Source: Siderastrea radians (Eukaryota > Cnidaria > Anthozoa > Scleractinia > Rhizangiidae). From it: a stretch of 64,000 nucleotides of DNA. The position numbers were made by a program, and so were the translations under genes. The notes beneath the pieces were generated by a model. It did no database searches. It was not told the DNA's origin and saw nothing but the letters and a program-made list of their open reading frames with translations. The stretch covers positions 33,980,307 through 34,044,306 of the forward strand of contig OZ024896.1 of the NCBI GenBank assembly GCA_964017195.1. The letters are read 5' to 3'. Positions 34,101 through 48,700 of the stretch are shown here, piece after piece; within the stretch, counting starts at the first letter, position 1, and each line of letters opens with the position of its first letter.

Positions 34101-36681
34101 GTGTTGTAATACACTGATATCATGAGGAGAAATTTGATGCTGATCACTCTTGGAGCTTAAAGGGTTAAACAAAGGAGAACGAACAGACTGGTTTTTCTTT
34201 TCATAATGCAAATCTTTATTAGAAGTAATAGGGTTCAGTTACAATTGATGATAATACATTACAAAAATTAATGTGTACAAATATTATTGATGTTAATACT
34301 AACAGAGGTTAATTTGCATTATTTTCCACACGCGCACTGCAAGACATGCACAAATGACACACACAAAACACACACAAATACAAAGGGTCGTAACTTAAAC
34401 ACATAATTTCAAAGAAGACGTGTCAGGGCCGTAGCCAGTATCCGTATGAGGCAGACCGAGGCACTTGCCTCAGTCATTTGTTTCGTTTAACACCCTAAAT
34501 ACCTAGGAAGAGAATTTAACCATGAGCATTGGCTCAGTCATAATTTTAACCATGGACTGGTCGCTGGTGGTATATGTTTAAGGTAATGTCTCAAAAGCTA
34601 GTAGCAAAACATGAGGAAAACGTGCTTATGCTGCATTTAATAGTCTAGTTTAATTTATATAATAAGCTCAATTGTACACGCATTTTGATTGGTTCTCACT
34701 TATCATCTACTAGAGGACAGACGCATAAATGCTGTCATCATTAAAAACGTTTTGTTTCTTTGTTATATAAAACAAATAGACTCCTTGTTGCCATGCGTCT
34801 GTTCAGTAATAGATCACAGAAGACGTCAAAATGTGGTAAGAACATCAGTGACTCACGCGGCTATCGCCTCGTGTGCCACTTTTTTGTTCTTACCACATTT
34901 TGACGTCATCTGTGATCTATTACTGAGCAGATGCACGGCAACATGGAATCTATTTGCTAAAGTGAGCACAAAATAAGAAGAAACATTTGTTGTTGTTTTT
35001 TTTTCTTTTTTGTGTGTGCTTACCGTATGTACCGTATGCTTACCGTATGTATATAAAAACAGTGAAAATCAGCCTTAAGACACTGAACGTGTTTCGATTC
35101 CTAAACTTACTTCAGAAGGAATTTTTGGAGATAAAATAATAGTTGCGCTGTGATTAACTTAAAGCTAGTTATCCCTTTAAGCCCCAAGATCGATATATAA
35201 ATTCTCCTCACTGGTCTCCATAGATTTTATTGATTGCTAATTGGGAGAACTTGTTTAAACATCAACACAATTCATCTTTGGTGATCACTTGCTAAATTCT
35301 TATGACCTATGTGTGTTATCATACACTGATATGATGAGGAGTAATTTGATGCTGATCAGTATTGGGGCTCAAGGGTTATTACAAACGGAATTTTATTTTG
35401 AGCGCTTATTTCGTAAAAAAAGTAGAATTGGAGAGGGGCAGGATAAAAGTAGAAATACTTTCTTTCCTTGTTTCCACAAAACGTTGTCAAGATTTATGTG
35501 TTAATAGGTTTGGAAACGTTCGCCTTTGGCAGTTAGGCTCCTATTTTCACGGCTTCTTTAGTTGTCTCAAATTTTTACGTATGTATCAGTAACTATGAAA
35601 ACACGAAAAGCGTTTTCTATTTCTAAAATTTTTAAATACATTTACAGTACTGATTGCCCCCTGGTGGGGATACTCCCTATAATGGGTTATACGGGGAGGC
35701 TCCGCCCAAAAGGGGTGCCTTTTTTAAGCTTGCAGTATACAACGCGAAACACGTTAAAGATTGCACCTTTTGAACTACTGAACCAGGACGACTGAAAGTT
35801 CAGGAAAAATGTGGCGATTATAGGAAATATCATTTTGGCTTACCCTTGGGCTATAAGAAAGAGATGCAATTTTGCTCCAGGTATATTAAAGGGGTACCAT
35901 TTCAGGAACAATTAGTAAAATTAGTCTATTAAGGGGTAAGGGTTTGAACCTCCTGGCGGAGAAGTGCTCCCCCCGGGACCTGATTGCTACTGAGACAAGT
36001 TATGCCATGCCAGTGATCGATTGTTCTCATCCTCCTTTCTTTACAATAGCCACGTGCTTGTGTGGAGAACCCAGAGTTGTTTACTGTGGCCATGAGTCTC
36101 CTGAGGTAAGAAAAGTATATTAAACAGAGCGAAGCCCCCAGCCATTGCAAAAAGACTTGAGTCACTCCAAGTAAGCAACGTCATTTTAGATATTTTCGAA
36201 ATCAAACCTTATCTGCCCCTCCCCACGTTCCTTGTCAATGTTGCGCGAATTTCGGGGTCGCTTTAAAAACCTACCAAAATCAATACAAAAAGGGAGGGGA
36301 ACGGGAGGCTTGAATTGGATGTAGTTATTTATGGTTTCAAAGAAATCACCCTCGTCACGTTTGTCGATCGTCTCATCCATTCTTTAACTGCTTCTAATGG
36401 GTCCGTCGGCACGGGCGTTGCTAGGCTTTTTTCACCGTAAGTCTCCAGGTTTTCAGCATTTCGGAGGCTGGGAGTCAGGGAAGGCTAGGTACACTCCCTC
36501 GTAAGTTCAGTTTCAACTTGTTTGCCAGCTTATGCAAAATCTGCTTTGCTTACATTTTCTATATTTCTTAATCGGTTTTTTATAAATTACGGACCAAGAA
36601 CCATTCTTAACTGGATTTTTTCCTTTCAAAAGGGTTAATTTTTAAAGAAACTGTAGTGCTGCTTCGGTAGAGAGGTTTCGC

Positions 36682-36716
<35 letters not shown>

Positions 36717-39700
36717 TAAGTTTCTTTACGGTGGCCAATTTACCTTATCAACTCAGTTCATAAATCCAATTTTTTTCCCTGTTATGTTGTCACTTCTAGG
36801 AAAATGAAAAGCAAAGCAATGCAAAATGCGATAGTCGTATACTATACTTGTTCCCTCCCAGATCTAAGTTGAAAAATAGATAGTTGAATAACTGGCAAGC
36901 CCGGGCCTTAATCAGAGAATCGAAACGTTTAGTTTACCCAACAATTTGCGTCCTGTATTCTCTTTCTCAGTTCTTTTCTCGTACGATCCGGCGGAAGCAC
37001 ACAAGTCGCAAAACTCTTGTCGGTGTTTGGCGAAATGTGTGTAGAGAAATGCAAAGAAGGAAATCATCAGGTGAGGAAACGGCAGCTACTGATTCTTGGA
37101 TGCACAACTGCAAAAAGAACTGAGACACGCTTAGTTAAGGACAATGCCTCCTTTTATTACTGCGCATACGTTCTGCGCATCTCGGGATATTCGGGTTTCT
37201 TAAGGAATTTGCCCACTAAAACAAAATATTTTTGTGCGGTTTATGACTATGTGGAAAATCAGATCATTCTTGGCAAGGGCTATCAGAATCCAAAAAGAAA
37301 ATTGGGGGAAACCACGCATTTTTCAATGATAATTGAGCTTAAATGTGGAAAGAATTTCCCTTACATTATTTGTAATTTAACCCTTTTTTAGAATTAGGGT
37401 TGCTAAATTATCTCTGAATAATGCGTGGTTATCCACATTTTTCTTTTTGGATTCCAATAACCCTTGATAAGATCTACTTTTTCCCCGTAGTCATAACCTT
37501 TGCAAAAATACCTCTGAATTAGGAGGCACCGTCCTTAAGAACATAATTTCTGGTTTGGTTTTGACATAAGTCATGTCTTGTCTGTCTCTCTCCTCCCTAA
37601 AGATCAATGTTGTGCGAATTTCAGGATTACGTTCCAATCCACTAGCATCTACAATTTAAGAGAAAGTGGTGGGCAGGGGTCAGAATTGAATGGAATTGTT
37701 TGTGTTTTCAACAAGATCGCTTTTATAGGGAAAATGGTACTTTGACAGAGTTGTCTTAACTATTTGGGCAGTTACTTGTAGATCAACTTTGAAATCGGCT
37801 TAGAGTGGCTTTCCACGCGATATTTCTATCTAGTGCGCATTTGCAGAGTGTGGAAAGTATGGAAATCTTATCTAGTTTCCCAGACCCGAAAAAACGTGGA
37901 CATCAAAGTTTTAGTCTGGAAAAAGCCTGGACTTGTTTTTCCAATCTGCTAAGTCGCTAATAGCCTTGTCAAATCTGAGCCGACCTTCATGTCTTGTAAT
38001 ATTTAAGGAGCAGATCACAGACCATTATTTACATTTTCCTTAACACTTTGAGCCTGGAAAAATGAAAAATGGTTTGGAAGCAAGTGTGGGAAAAGTATTG
38101 AAATTTGCTTCCGAGATTTTGTACGAACCCTCTGAGGAGCAAATGAGGATTTCAATTTATCGAAAACTTGTGCTGCCATAATCTTACTTCAATAACTGCA
38201 CTAGAATGGAGGCTAAAGACTTGAAGGTTTTTTGTTTTGTTTTGTTTTTTTTTTTTTTTTTTTTTTTTGGTTCTGGGAAAGGCTGCCTAGAACAGGAACA
38301 GATGAAAAACACTGGTTTCTGACTTATGTTCCGCTAGGAGATAAGAAGTTTGAAGAAGAATCCTTTCTTGTGGTAGTGGGAGGGAGGGGAGGGAGGGGAG
38401 GGAGGAGCGTAATCCCTTCTTGTCGTAGTGGGAGGGAGGGGAGGGAGGAGCGTAATCCTGTCTATTGGTAGTGAAAGGGAGGGGAACATGACGAAATTAG
38501 ACTGAAACGATCACGCGGAGGAGGGAAATTTGGGGAAATTTTCATGGAAAATTTTAAGCTGTCATAATCCAATTATTATCCTTACATTTTTAACAAGTAT
38601 ATACTATAACTGGCTCCTCTCTTCCTCTAGGCTTTCTCTGCACTCAATGCATTGTTCCCTAGCTGTGTTCAGTCGCTTGTTCGAAAACTGGCGATAAACC
38701 CACAAGGTAAGTACACTTGACACTACTGATGAATGATTGTTCTAATTGACTCGAAATTCTAATATAGTATTTCTTTCTTTGGCAATTCGAGGCAATGTTG
38801 TTTCCCTCTGGAAACCTGCATAACAGGCGTTTATTTAGCCGAGCGCGGAGCGCGAGTCGATGTCTTGCGCTTCACGTCCGGCTGAATAGACGCCTGTTAT
38901 GCAGGCTACCCCGTTGTAAATGACCTGATCATACCCTCAAAACAATAACAGGGGAACTTAAGCGCAGACAGACAGACAGCTTGTGAGCCACGAACGGCTA
39001 GGAGACGTTAGCCCACCCCCCCTCCTCCCCCACCTCAACTGTGATAAGGAGGGAGCTGGAGGCTGTATACAGGCTACTAGAAGTTTTAAAAATGTTTCCC
39101 TTTTAGACGAATTTCACGCCCGTAACGAGAATTTTCTCGTCGTTGGCGAGAAGGAAAAACACACAAACGAAAGGAAAATTCAACTTCCTGTTGACGTTCG
39201 TGGTTCATAAATGTCTGCGCTTAAGTGAGGCGCTCAAACGAGGAAGAAAGACATAGAGCATATCTGCGATGTCGTGTGTGTTTTCATTCAAGGCAAACAG
39301 AGGTATATGTGACGCCAGCTGTGTTTGCCTTACTTAGTTTTCCTCCTTAGTTGTGCCCACACAAACTATGTCACCGTTTCTAGTTTCAAAATATAAGGAA
39401 GTCTGTGGGAATACCGAAACTTTACTGTACTAACATGAAATATTGGGAGGAATGTTTACAATTGAGCTCAAAATAACGTAATTGATGGACCTAGTAGTTA
39501 GCTTACGCCCCCTCCCCCTATACTATATATCCTAAACGGCATTTGTTTTTATATGTATACACTTAATCGACTAAAGTAATAGTTCTCTAACGCAGTATTT
39601 TATGCTTACCAATCAAAAAACCTTACGAAGTTATATAAGCCCAGGGTTTATAATCAAAATTTTATAGTAGATAACTTTCTTAATAACCTGGCCCCAGTTG

Positions 39701-42700
39701 TTCAAAAGTTGGATAGCGCTATCCACCAGATAAATTTCTATCCAGTGGATAACGCAGTTGGTTTCCCTAACACTTAGAGCGGTTTTCAATTGAGTGTCGA
39801 AAGCAATTCACGGTTTGCTTTGGTTTTGCTTTACTTCGCTCTGTGATTGGTTAAAAAATCTCGCGCCACTTTCACGACCAATCAGAAGTAAAACTCAAAC
39901 CAATCGCCACTTGCTCGCACGCGTTTTCCCGCGCTTGGAGCCGGTTACATGTATCTGCTTCGAGTTCTGATTGGTTCATTGGGTAATTTGTGTTTGTTGT
40001 GATTGGCTGGGGTAATTACTTTGGTTTTGGTTTTACGACACTCATTTGAAAAGCGCTCTATCCACTGGATAGTGATTTATCCAGTGGATAGCGCTATCCA
40101 CCTTTTGAACAACTGGGGCCTGGTCAACTTGAGCCCTCTGGCGCGGTGATGAACAATGTTTTGCATTTTTTAAAACGTTTCAGATGTAAATAGTGAAGAC
40201 TTCATCCTTGACAACTTGCAAAGTATATGCATGGAACTGGAGAAGTTAGCAAAACATTTGTCTAGAAGGTAAATAACGCGTTTTATGACTTGGGAGCTCA
40301 TTAAGTAGACGAAAGAGATGATTGTGGTAATTTTGCTCCTATTCTGCTCGAATTCTCAAAAGTTGCTTAATCTGACGGCAAAATGCTCGCTACTGCAAAG
40401 CCGTAATGGCCTATGTATCTCAATATTCTGCCCTTTACTTTTTCGAGCTTCGAGACGGGCGAGATGGCTTTCCCTTCTCAAGTTTCACAACTCCTTGCGA
40501 CCTGGGCCGGAGACCATGACTCTCATGAGTCAAGTTTTGCCGTACGTTCTTTTTGTTCGTGTCGCGATTGTAAGGCCGCGCGGGCTCTAGGAACGAGAAT
40601 ACGTAATCGTTTGGCGATTGCATCATCATCTGAATACGCTTTTGTGAACCTTTTGCGAGGGTGTGAGTGGCTTGGAGTTTAACGTTCTTGTGCTTTTTGA
40701 TGCAAATTTGCTCTTGTTTCGGGGTTTCTCGTGTTTTCAAGCTGTTTACGGCCCGAGTGAAGGCTCCTAATAGCCTCTTGTTCTTTTCACAAACTGGGAC
40801 CATGAAACAGTAAGAGTGGGCTGATACGAGTACAATATCAGGGACTTTTTCTATATCGATATTGTGACTTCATGGCTCAAAACACATATTGTGTCGTTAT
40901 CGTTCAAAAAAGAGTTCTGGTTCAAAAGAACGCGTAAGGCGGTGGGCTGCTCTACTCCGTTCAATTGTAGTATTAACAGCATATACACAAAAAAGTAAAA
41001 CATATGCTAGAACAGTTGCTTCCTTGGGATTGCATGGAATACGCTCAATAGAAATGGAACTTTCTAGACCTTAAAACAAAGCACAGAATAAACTTCATTT
41101 TCTCATTGGACACAGTATCGAACAGTATTGAAAAAAACGATACCGCTCATTGAGTATCGATATGTTGGTGCTGAGTATTTGGTATCGGTCTGTCGGCTCA
41201 CCTTTGTGGAGTAAACTGAAAGCGAAAAGAATCTGCGCACAGTAAATGCAAAACGTTCGTTTCAACCACTAAAATAAGGGCGGTGTCTACAAATCTACGA
41301 GAATCTGCTACGCACTTGAGAGTCGCAGAGAGCCCATGAGAGTCGCTGAGAGCACAAGGGAGTCGCCGAGAGCCCATGAGAGCCGCCGAGAGCACACGAG
41401 AGTCGCCGAGATCACACGAAAGTCTCCAAGAGCATCACGCGAGTCGCCGTGAGCCCATAAGAGTCACCGAGAGCGCATGAGAGTCTTCTAGAGCACACGA
41501 GAGTTGACAAGAGCGCACGAGAGTCGCCGAGAGCGCACGAGAGTCACCGAGGGTACACGAGAGTCGTCGAGAGTTCACAAGAGTTTCTGTCTACACTGAG
41601 TGCGAGAGTTAGTACTCTTTTCAATTCTCGGAGACTCGCTCATGCCGAGCTTTGTAAATAGGAGGAACGGAACTCTGTGCTTAAATCTTCGTTTTGCTAC
41701 ACCTAATTAAGAGGCTGTCTCCCTAAGAGTGTTCCACTCGATCTCGGACTCAAAAATAGATTTCCTTCAAATTTCTACCACAAATACTGCTAGCTATCCC
41801 TACTACTAAAATGCAATTGAAATGATCCAAAAGTTTATTTTGCTCCGGTTTGAGGATTTGATTGTCAGTATACCGTAAGAGACTAAAATTTGGCTATTTT
41901 GGGCGCCGTAGTACGGGGTTTTTCAATTATCGTTTAAAAAGACTTAGCACCATCACAACCTTTACACCCATTTGATAGCTTATTGCCTCTTTTTACCGCT
42001 CCTGTGTCATTTGGACATTTTCCCGATCGAAATAGTGCTTTTGAAACATGCCAAAATTCTCACTGAATTGAGGCACTTAGGCCAGACATAAAAACCCGTT
42101 CTAGGCATAGACTAAGCACTATTTCCTAGAATTAAACAATAAAACTTGCGGCAGAATGCGATTCTGAGAAACTGTGTCGAAGCTTAGTAAGCCATTTTCG
42201 CCAATGGTGTCTTCCGTGACATGAATTTCCATTCAAGTGTTGTTATATATATCCGCCTAATTAAAGAGATTTCGATGGCGGTTCAAAAAATTGTAAAAAG
42301 TACTTTCCTTGTTTTTGCTCTGAAACCGATTCTGGAGGTCCAAAACCTCGAATAGATACTGCAGTTACTTTATTTGCCACTCACCTTGTTCGATAAATAA
42401 CTCTCCCCTCCGGCAAAGGATTCAGCGGTTTCATTATAGAGCTGATGAAAAAGTCTTTTTCTCTTGGTCATGAGATAACACGAGGAAGCTATAATCTCTT
42501 TTGTGCTTTCAGCTATACTTTAAATTCACCAGTTCCAGTCGCCGTGAGTCTTAAGGGGAAACGAACGAGAAAGGAAAACGATTCCAGCCTCAACTTGGGA
42601 GTTGCGTTACACTGTGAACGGTAACGCGATATACAAATGTTCGTCAACAACATTTTATTTTTAACTTAAAAATAACAATGACAGCAAGCAGCTAATACGG

Positions 42701-45700
42701 CAAGAGCCTTAGGATATATATATAAAATCACTGTCTAAGGAGAGGCTTGTCACAGAGGGTTGTCATTTCTCGCGGTCAGGATACAAAATTAATTTAGATT
42801 TTAAATTTTGTCCTTTTCCACCCTCCCCCACCCTAAGAATGTATTTTCTAAATGGTTTATGCTGATTGCACGAACAAAGGTTACACAAGAGTTCAAGTTA
42901 TAGTACAACAAAAGGTCTTAAGACACATCTTTAGACGCGCAAATTGTACTTATTTTAGGAAGGGTGGTGTAGACTGAAGCTGGAGCAGGGAGGAGCCATT
43001 AGGTCCTGGAAACCATCTCTGCTGGTCTACCCTGCGACACTCTATGCCCCGTACGTAGTAGAAAGGAAATAACTTTGCTTGACTAACTGAAACCAGCTCT
43101 AAATAAAGGAACCCTAAAGAAGACAGAGGCCATAACGGCTGAATTCCTCATCCAGCGGCTGTCCCCTTTCAAAGTCAATAAGGGAGTGGCCATGAAAGGG
43201 GAAGGGGGGGGGGGGGGCGGAGTAAAGTTATGTCCTGGTAGGCGCAGATGCGACGCAATATCCAAATGACGTTAATAATTCTGTCCACGTGCGTCAATGA
43301 TTAAGGCCAGTATTCACCAAACCTTTTTCTTTTTTTTCTTCGAGATTTTCTTGTGAAATATCGATGCCTGCCTGACACGCGAAAGAGGCTCTTTGCTTGT
43401 GCGCGAGCCTCCCTTATCCTTACTTGTAATTTTCAAGCTCATTCCATTTGTGCCCATCCGTTTCGCCCAACCAGCAAGAAATAGCAGACCGTTTAGGCTT
43501 GTGTTGTTTCTATAATATGGGATATGTTTTGGGTGTGCGCTTTTTGCCTCAGCTTCCCGCATTCCCCTAGGCTATTTTTTTCCTGTCGGCGTTAACCCTC
43601 ATACGTACAAGCAATCTCATTCCCCCACCGTGATACAAGGGATGGGGTTGATGGACTCTTGGATTTCGTTTTGTTACAATATTGCGAAAAAATTTCGCCT
43701 TTTAAAGATAGCCTTAATGTGCTCTACGAGAGGAGGTAGAAAGTAGATATTATCATATAAAACCGGTCGAAATTGAAAATTTTTCATGCTAGACGCGTAA
43801 AGAAGGAGATATGCTGTTTGTCGATATCTTATACTTTCTCACCGAAAAAAGTTGAAAAACATGTATTTTATATCAAACTTTGCCATAATGTAGCTAACGG
43901 ATACATGCGTAAAACTTCTGAAAACGACAGGTGCTGACAAAAAATCTTTATGAAGAAATTGATAGCCTGCAGGCCTCCTCCCCCTTCTACGTCCCAGGAT
44001 CATAATTAGGCATCATTTTATTTACAATACCGACACTCGTGAATAACGTCTTTCACCAAACGAATCAGGTCCGCATTTCGATCTTTTGCTCGAAAAACAA
44101 CCTCAAAATGGTGAAGTATTGTTTTTAGCATGGCGACACTGAATATGCCTATTTTTCCGTTCTTATAATAGTCACAAAACTCATAGGCGTCAAAACTATG
44201 GGATTTGTGAGCCCGATTTCTTCATTTATATCGTCCACCAAAGCGCAGCAGTCTCATACCAGAATTGACAGCCTCAATATCTTGATTTTCATCTTCTTCT
44301 GGCCGCGCTGTCGCATCCGTTGATGCAGTGCTAGCATCCTGGCCGCGGGACTTCTGTCGTGAAGCTACACGTGAAAAGAAGCTGGTAATCTGGGTCTTCG
44401 TGAGCCATTCTTCTCTTTCAAACAGCCTTTCGTTTCTTTCATTTTGTGCATTACGTATGCTATTTGCTTGAACTTGATCTGGGTCAGCCTTTCTGCCATG
44501 TCAAACTTTGCCGTGGTCTTGTGGTCAGGATTCAAAATTAATTTATAGTTTAAATATTGTCCTTTTTCACCCTCCCTCATCCTTCAGAATGTATGTTCTA
44601 AAGTGTTCATGTTGTTCGCACGAAGGAACATTACAGCACTTCAAGTTGTAGTACGACAAAAGGTGTAAAGTCACATTTTAGACGCTGCACATTTTAAACT
44701 GTACTTAGTTTAGGAAGGGTGGGGTAGACTGAAGCTCGCACAGGGAGGAGCCACTAGGTCCCGGAAACCACTTGAGCTGTTCTACCCTGCGACACTCTAA
44801 GCTCCGTACGTAGTAGAAAGGAAATAACTTTGCTTGACTAACTGAAACCAACTCCAGTAAAAGGACCCCCAATGAAGACAGAGGTTATGACGGCTGAATC
44901 ACTTATTTAGCGACTCGTTCCTTTTAAAATCTACAAGGGTGTGGCCCTGAAAGGGGTGGGGGGGGGGGTATGTCTTAACAGACGCAGATGCGACGCAATA
45001 TCCAAATGATATTAATAATTTATCCACATGCGGCAATGATTTAGGCCAGTGTTCATCAAAGCTTTCGTTTTTTCTTTGAGATGTTGTCGTGTAATGTCGT
45101 TGCCCTGACAAGCGAATAAGGCTCTTTGCTTGTGCGCGAACCTCCCTAATTTTCAAGCTTATTCCCTAGTTTGCAGTTTGCCAGTTTGTCCGTTTCGCCC
45201 TACCAGCTCGCAAGAAATCACGGGCTGTTTTCGCTTGTGCAGTTTCGGCCATATGGGATACGTTTTGCCCCTCTGCTTTTTGCATCAGCTTACTACATTC
45301 CTCGAGGCGGATGGAGACTTCGCGTGCGGACCACTCAATATGGACTTCGAGTTAGAATATACTTTTTACTACTCACTCGGTTGCACAATATAAAATTTTC
45401 GCTATCTTAAATGATTCGTACTAATACTGCCAGACGAATTGACTCGAAAAGCATAACGCTTACATCCTGAGAATCACAAAGTTTATACTGCTCGAGACCA
45501 CTGATCTACGAAATCATTCGATTTTCCAGAAAAGTTTTGAAGACCAGGGCTTTTTTACATTCTCATATCAATTCCAAACTGGCGGAATGACGTTGCTAAG
45601 TTCACAGATTGAATACGTTGAGTGAAGTCGATTGTAACAGAATAATATTTGCGCTAGTCTGCCTTCTTTCTCAGTCCCATGTTCCAAGTTTGTATTCCAT

Positions 45701-48700
45701 AAGTCCGTTGTCCGCAGTCTGGAAATGCAATTTTTACTGGCCTGTTTATATTTTGTAACACAAGTCGTGAAACATTTAATTCATCGGTTGTTCTCCGGAA
45801 ATATAGCGACTGGATCTCGGTACCTTCCTTATAAATCTCTACTGTGTCGTCTTCGTGTCTTGTGATGAACAAAAAGACTGCACGTTGCACATTTTATGAA
45901 CCGCCAAAGTGTTCGACGGAGAGAGTTTTGAATAACAAGGGAAGCCTCAAATGAGGTGATTTCTCAGTTCAAGGAGCGTAAGAATAGATGTTGATATAGC
46001 AATTTCAGAAAGAACAGGCCATTGTATGTAGAAATGTAATCAGATTTCCCTTCATTTGGGTAGAATTATTGATAAATTAAGCGACCATAATAAGACAACA
46101 AGTCGTCCGACTGGAATGGGAGTCTGCCACGCAAGACACCATTGGCGAAAATGGCTTACTACACTTCGACACAATTTCTCAGAATCGCATTCTGCCGCAA
46201 GTTTTATTGCATAATTCTAGGAAACAGTGCTTAGTCTGCCTAGAACGGGTTGAGTGCCTCAATTGAGAATTTTGGCATGTTTCAAACGCACCATTTCATC
46301 CAAATCGAGTGACTTATTAAATTAGTTAATTTATCATTTTCAGTTTCACACGATTTCGATCGGGAAATGTCCAAATGACACAGGAGCGGTAAAAAGAAGT
46401 AATAAGCTATCAAATGGGTGTAAATTTGAAGGTTGTGATGGTGTGAAGTCTTTTTAAACGGTAATTGAAAAACCCCGTACTACGGCACCCAAAATAGCCA
46501 AATTTTAGTCACTTACGGTATACTGACAATCAAACTCAAAATAAAACTTTTGGATCATTTAAATTGCATTTTAGTAGTAGGGATAGGTAGTAGTATTTGT
46601 GGTTGAAATTTGAAGGAAATCTATTTTTGAGTCCGAGATCGAGTGGAACACTCTTAGGGAGACAGCCTCTTAAGTTCGTTTTAGGATATTTTAGACGATT
46701 TCTAACCTGTAATGAGGCAAGCTTTTTATTCTGGAGGAAAGAATTGGGGAGGGAGAAGGCCTGATCGCAGGGTAGACGATGTTCATAAACGTCTCCCAAC
46801 GCTCGAAATAGCCTTTGATATGAAAATGGCATTTGTCCTTTTCATAACCCGCGATGGTCGATTCCCCCCCCCTCCCCCAAAAAAGTGATTTTTATTGTAG
46901 ACTTGAACTTTTGACATAAAAATAATATTTTTTCCTTTTTTTAACTCCCGAAAATCGCGATTCCCCGTCAAATTTATCCATACACTCATCACGATAATCA
47001 GCGTCCATCGAACTGATGTCAGTGTTTGCTTTCACATTTAGTCTAGCCAAAGCAGATTTTTTTTGTTTTGATAAGCACACCCTCTTTGCAGGTAAACTTG
47101 TTTTTGCCTAACAAGAAAAGTGAAGTGAAAGGCACTGCCCATAACGCCCAAGCTCGTAACTGAAAAAAGAAAACCAAAATTTATTTTGCAAGGTAATGAC
47201 AAACAAACAGCACCAGTGGAGAGAACTGCTCAGTAGCTTCCATTTGAATGGTCACACTTCAGGATTTCTTCCACAGACACAAAATTTGGAACCACCTTCA
47301 TAATAAACAGCACCACAGGAAAGCACTGCTCAGTAGCTTTCATTTGAATGGTCACACTGTAGGATTTCATCCTTAGACTAAAAAGGTTGAACTACCTTTT
47401 ACAGCATCATAAACATTACCACATGAAAGTACTGTTCAAAGGTTTTCATTTGAATGGTAACACATTTGGATTTCTTCGAGAGATTCAAAAGTTAGAACCA
47501 CGTTGTACAGCATAATAGACACCACCGTAGGAAGTCACTGGTCAGTAGCTTGCACTTGAATGGTCACACCTTAGAATTTCTTTCCCGGACTGAAAAGTTA
47601 GAACCACAGAAAAGCACTGCTCTATAGTTTAATTTCATTTGAGTCGTCGCACTTAACATTTTCTTGAACAGGCTCAAAAGGCATAAGCACTGGAGAGAAT
47701 AATAAGTAAAGTAAAGTACCACAAGAGAGTACTGCTCATTTGTTTCATTTAAGTGGTATTTACTTTAACATTTCACCCACAGACTCGCAAGCATAAACAT
47801 TCTCTTTGACTGAGCCGCTTGATCTACATAAATTAGCTTAGGAATGACATGTTTATGAGAACTAAAAGCTTAAATTGACTTTTTTGTTTGATATGTTAAT
47901 CTCAATTTGGTCATTTACAGACAGCGACTATAGAGCTGAAAGTTTGACACCTATTCTAACATTAAAACCCATCTATTTTGCCCTAATTTTCAGTCAGACG
48001 TTCTTAAGGAAGATTGTAGGTTGTCGTCTTTTCTTTACTGCCCTTAGCGTCTAGGAAAAAAGTTAAAATCGTGATAAAATCAGTGAACAACACGCAACAG
48101 TAACCTTTCTTCGTTACATATTTTAGCATTAGCATTATGACGTACACAAAATACGTCTATTAAAATACTAAATTGTGGGAAGACTAAATTATACTTCATA
48201 CTTCATTTTCACCTTATCGAAGTTATCTTCAATTTGATGAGACGCTAGATGGAGGTGGAATTCTTACATCTTTCCCAACTCAAGGACTCGTCTATGTTTT
48301 CTCCGGTTAAAAATTTAAAAATTTGTTGAAAGATGGATGGTAACTTAATGACACTGCCCTTTTGACATTTCCTTTAAAACTGAATAAGACAAAGTATGAT
48401 CATGAATAAGGAAGAATAAGTAAAACAATTTTTGTGTAGGAAATTTGTTCCATTTGAATCGACATCTTATTCCTTCGTAACTTAATTTTATTTGTCGCAT
48501 TCCCGATGATATATCATTCCTACTTTATTTCTGTGTTGTCTTACCCTCTGGCACATTTTTAACTTAATTAATTCCACGAACAACGCAAAACGATTTGCAA
48601 ACGTTTTATTCACAGACATATTTGTCCATCTGGGTCATTTAAAATAAGAAAAACATCTTTAGTTATTTCATTTAAGTCTAATTTATCTGTCGCTTGTCAG

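Noticed and set aside
40318..40803. ORFs of 89-122 codons right after FANCC exon 13
   Set aside because: Overlapping frames on both strands with low-complexity basic composition and no family similarity. The intron donor at 40,269 is clear.
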